Assembly: GCA_964437185.1 (NCBI GenBank)
Contig: CAYTFU010000012.1
Location: forward strand, 1 to 21,638
Length of the DNA: 21,638 nucleotides
Direction: 5' to 3'
Source of the DNA: UBA10103 sp964437185
GTDB taxonomy: Bacteria; Patescibacteriota; Minisyncoccia; Phycocordibacterales; UBA2100
Below, piece by piece: positions 20,974 to 21,638 of this stretch. The position numbers and the translations under genes are program-made. The first letter of the stretch is position 1. Every line of letters begins with the position of its first letter. A model generated the notes under the pieces. It saw only the letters and a list, made by a program, of their open reading frames with translations, was not told the origin of the DNA and ran no database searches.

Positions 20974-21438
20974 CTATCCAATCACCTCTTTGAGCGCTGC
21001 GAGGGCATGCTCACGAACATCGAGATCTACTCCGTACGGGTTCTGCTCCAATTCCTCGCGACTAAACCATCTGATTTCACCTCCCACTATCTCGTGTCGC
21101 GCGTCACCTCTCTCTGATGTAGCAAAGTATACGCAGTCAACGTGTTCGTGCGTGCGTGTAAGGTCATAGAAGTGTCTGTTCAAAAATCGCGGAGCTACCA
21201 GATCGCGAGAATCATACGCTGATTCGTACTTTTTCGAATATCCTACGAGCTCTATATCAAGCCCTGTCTCTTCTTTTGCCTCGCGAATCACCGCCTCATT
21301 AGGATCCTCATCAAGCTCTATGTGCCCGCCCGGCGGCAACCATATCCCCAATCTCTTGTGCCGATGCAGCAACACTTTGTTTTCAAAAACGATGTACACG
21401 CTCGCGGTGAAATCAATCTTTTCGTGAATGTGTGCCAT
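20974..21438 (-). CDS. Nudix hydrolase
   Basis: The protein has 154 residues. The Nudix box is complete at residues 38-60 (G-HIELD-E-DPNEAVI-REAKEETGL), preceded by IWLPPG. Later residues include RHFYDLTRTHEHVDCVYFA, typical of small Nudix enzymes, and a C-terminal REELEQNPYGVD. The substrate is not predictable. The start codon lies 19 nt after the tRNA-Ile gene on the same strand, so it is likely co-transcribed with it; no ribosome-binding site is visible. It shares little sequence with the other Nudix enzyme at 13006-13470. Confidence 0.92.
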   Translation of the reverse strand: MAHIHEKIDFTASVYIVFENKVLLHRHKRLGIWLPPGGHIELDEDPNEAVIREAKEETGLDIELVGYSKKYESAYDSRDLVAPRFLNRHFYDLTRTHEHVDCVYFATSERGDARHEIVGGEIRWFSREELEQNPYGVDLDVREHALAALKEVIG

Positions 21439-21457
21439 GGTAAAAATATTTCAAAAG

Positions 21458-21530
21458 TACGCCCGCCTGGATTCGAACCAGGAACCCCCGAGGTATAAGC
21501 TCGGTGCTCTAACCGTTGAGCTACGGGCGC
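21458..21530 (-). tRNA. tRNA-Ile, anticodon UAU (DNA TAT), CCA not encoded
   Basis: Acceptor GCGCCCG/CGGGCGT (first pair G-U), D stem GCTC/GAGC, anticodon stem CCGAG/CTCGG with loop CTTATAC, 5-nt variable loop, T arm CCTGG-TTCGAAT-CCAGG and discriminator A73 are all present. The anticodon (21497-21495) reads TAT, for isoleucine AUA. Most bacteria instead read AUA with a CAU anticodon modified to lysidine by TilS; UAU is rare. No CCA follows (CTTTT). It lies 19 nt after an upstream stop codon and 19 nt before a Nudix gene. Confidence 0.92.
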
Positions 21531-21549
21531 GTATGCTGAACTGTACTAT

Positions 21550-21638
21550 CTAACGTATCACCTTCGCAACGGCGGGGGCTACTCTCTTGTCGAACATGTC
21601 GGGGACGATTTTTTCTGGCGTTGGCTTTTTTACGAGCG
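21550..21638 (-). CDS. C-terminal fragment of an unknown protein
   Basis: The last 28 codons of a minus-strand frame enter from the window edge and end at TAG (21552-21550). The sequence contains PTPEKIVPDMFDKR and ends VAKVIR, which reads like real coding sequence. The other two frames either stop early or look non-coding. The rest of the gene is outside the window, so no function can be given. It ends 19 nt before tRNA-Ile. Confidence 0.45.
   Translation of the reverse strand, partial: LVKKPTPEKIVPDMFDKRVAPAVAKVIR

Overview
The window looks like a scaffold from a Candidate Phyla Radiation (Patescibacteria, Parcubacteria-like) bacterium. This rests on gene content, not a marker search. It carries a giant multidomain surface protein built from modules typical of that radiation, a cohesin-domain membrane protein, secreted peptidoglycan-binding/PKD proteins with the usual short coiled N-terminus, and several starts with very short or no leaders and no clear Shine-Dalgarno. 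A 100-N scaffold gap (15800-15899) shows it is an assembled, probably metagenomic, sequence.

Layout. Positions 1-10641 (minus) are one uninterrupted reading frame that leaves the window: at least 3,547 residues of a membrane-anchored giant adhesin-like protein. Upstream on the same strand are a cohesin-domain membrane protein (12201-10720), a small heat-shock protein (12693-12214) and a Nudix hydrolase (13470-13006). The 312-bp gap between the last two holds two palindromes and a possible promoter. From 13604 to 14378 there is a tRNA patch: tRNA-Ser with the odd anticodon ACU (minus), a small cysteine-pair protein on the plus strand with an unusually strong promoter and ribosome-binding site, and tRNA-Ser(GCU) followed by a clear terminator. 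Then come an endonuclease/exonuclease/phosphatase-family protein (plus), a convergent four-helix membrane protein that overlaps its end, the N gap, and recG (plus) from an apparently leaderless promoter. The right end is minus strand: the tail of an unknown gene, tRNA-Ile(UAU), a second Nudix hydrolase, a cupredoxin-PGBD-PKD protein, and a shorter PGBD-PKD paralogue 11 nt downstream.

Working together. Two surface clusters stand out. In the left one, a membrane-anchored cohesin protein lies directly upstream of the giant adhesin, so the two may be expressed together and meet at the cell surface. In the right one, two coupled secreted wall-binding proteins probably bind peptidoglycan, one of them also carrying a copper-type domain. 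RecG, the Nudix enzymes and the EEP protein are housekeeping or nucleic-acid/nucleotide functions.

The points most worth a second look are the duplicated eight-fold repeat arrays in the giant protein, two tRNAs with rare anticodons (Ser-ACU, Ile-UAU), the concentric 42-bp palindrome upstream of the sHSP, the Met in RecG motif VI, and the cupredoxin whose expected axial Met appears to be Gln.
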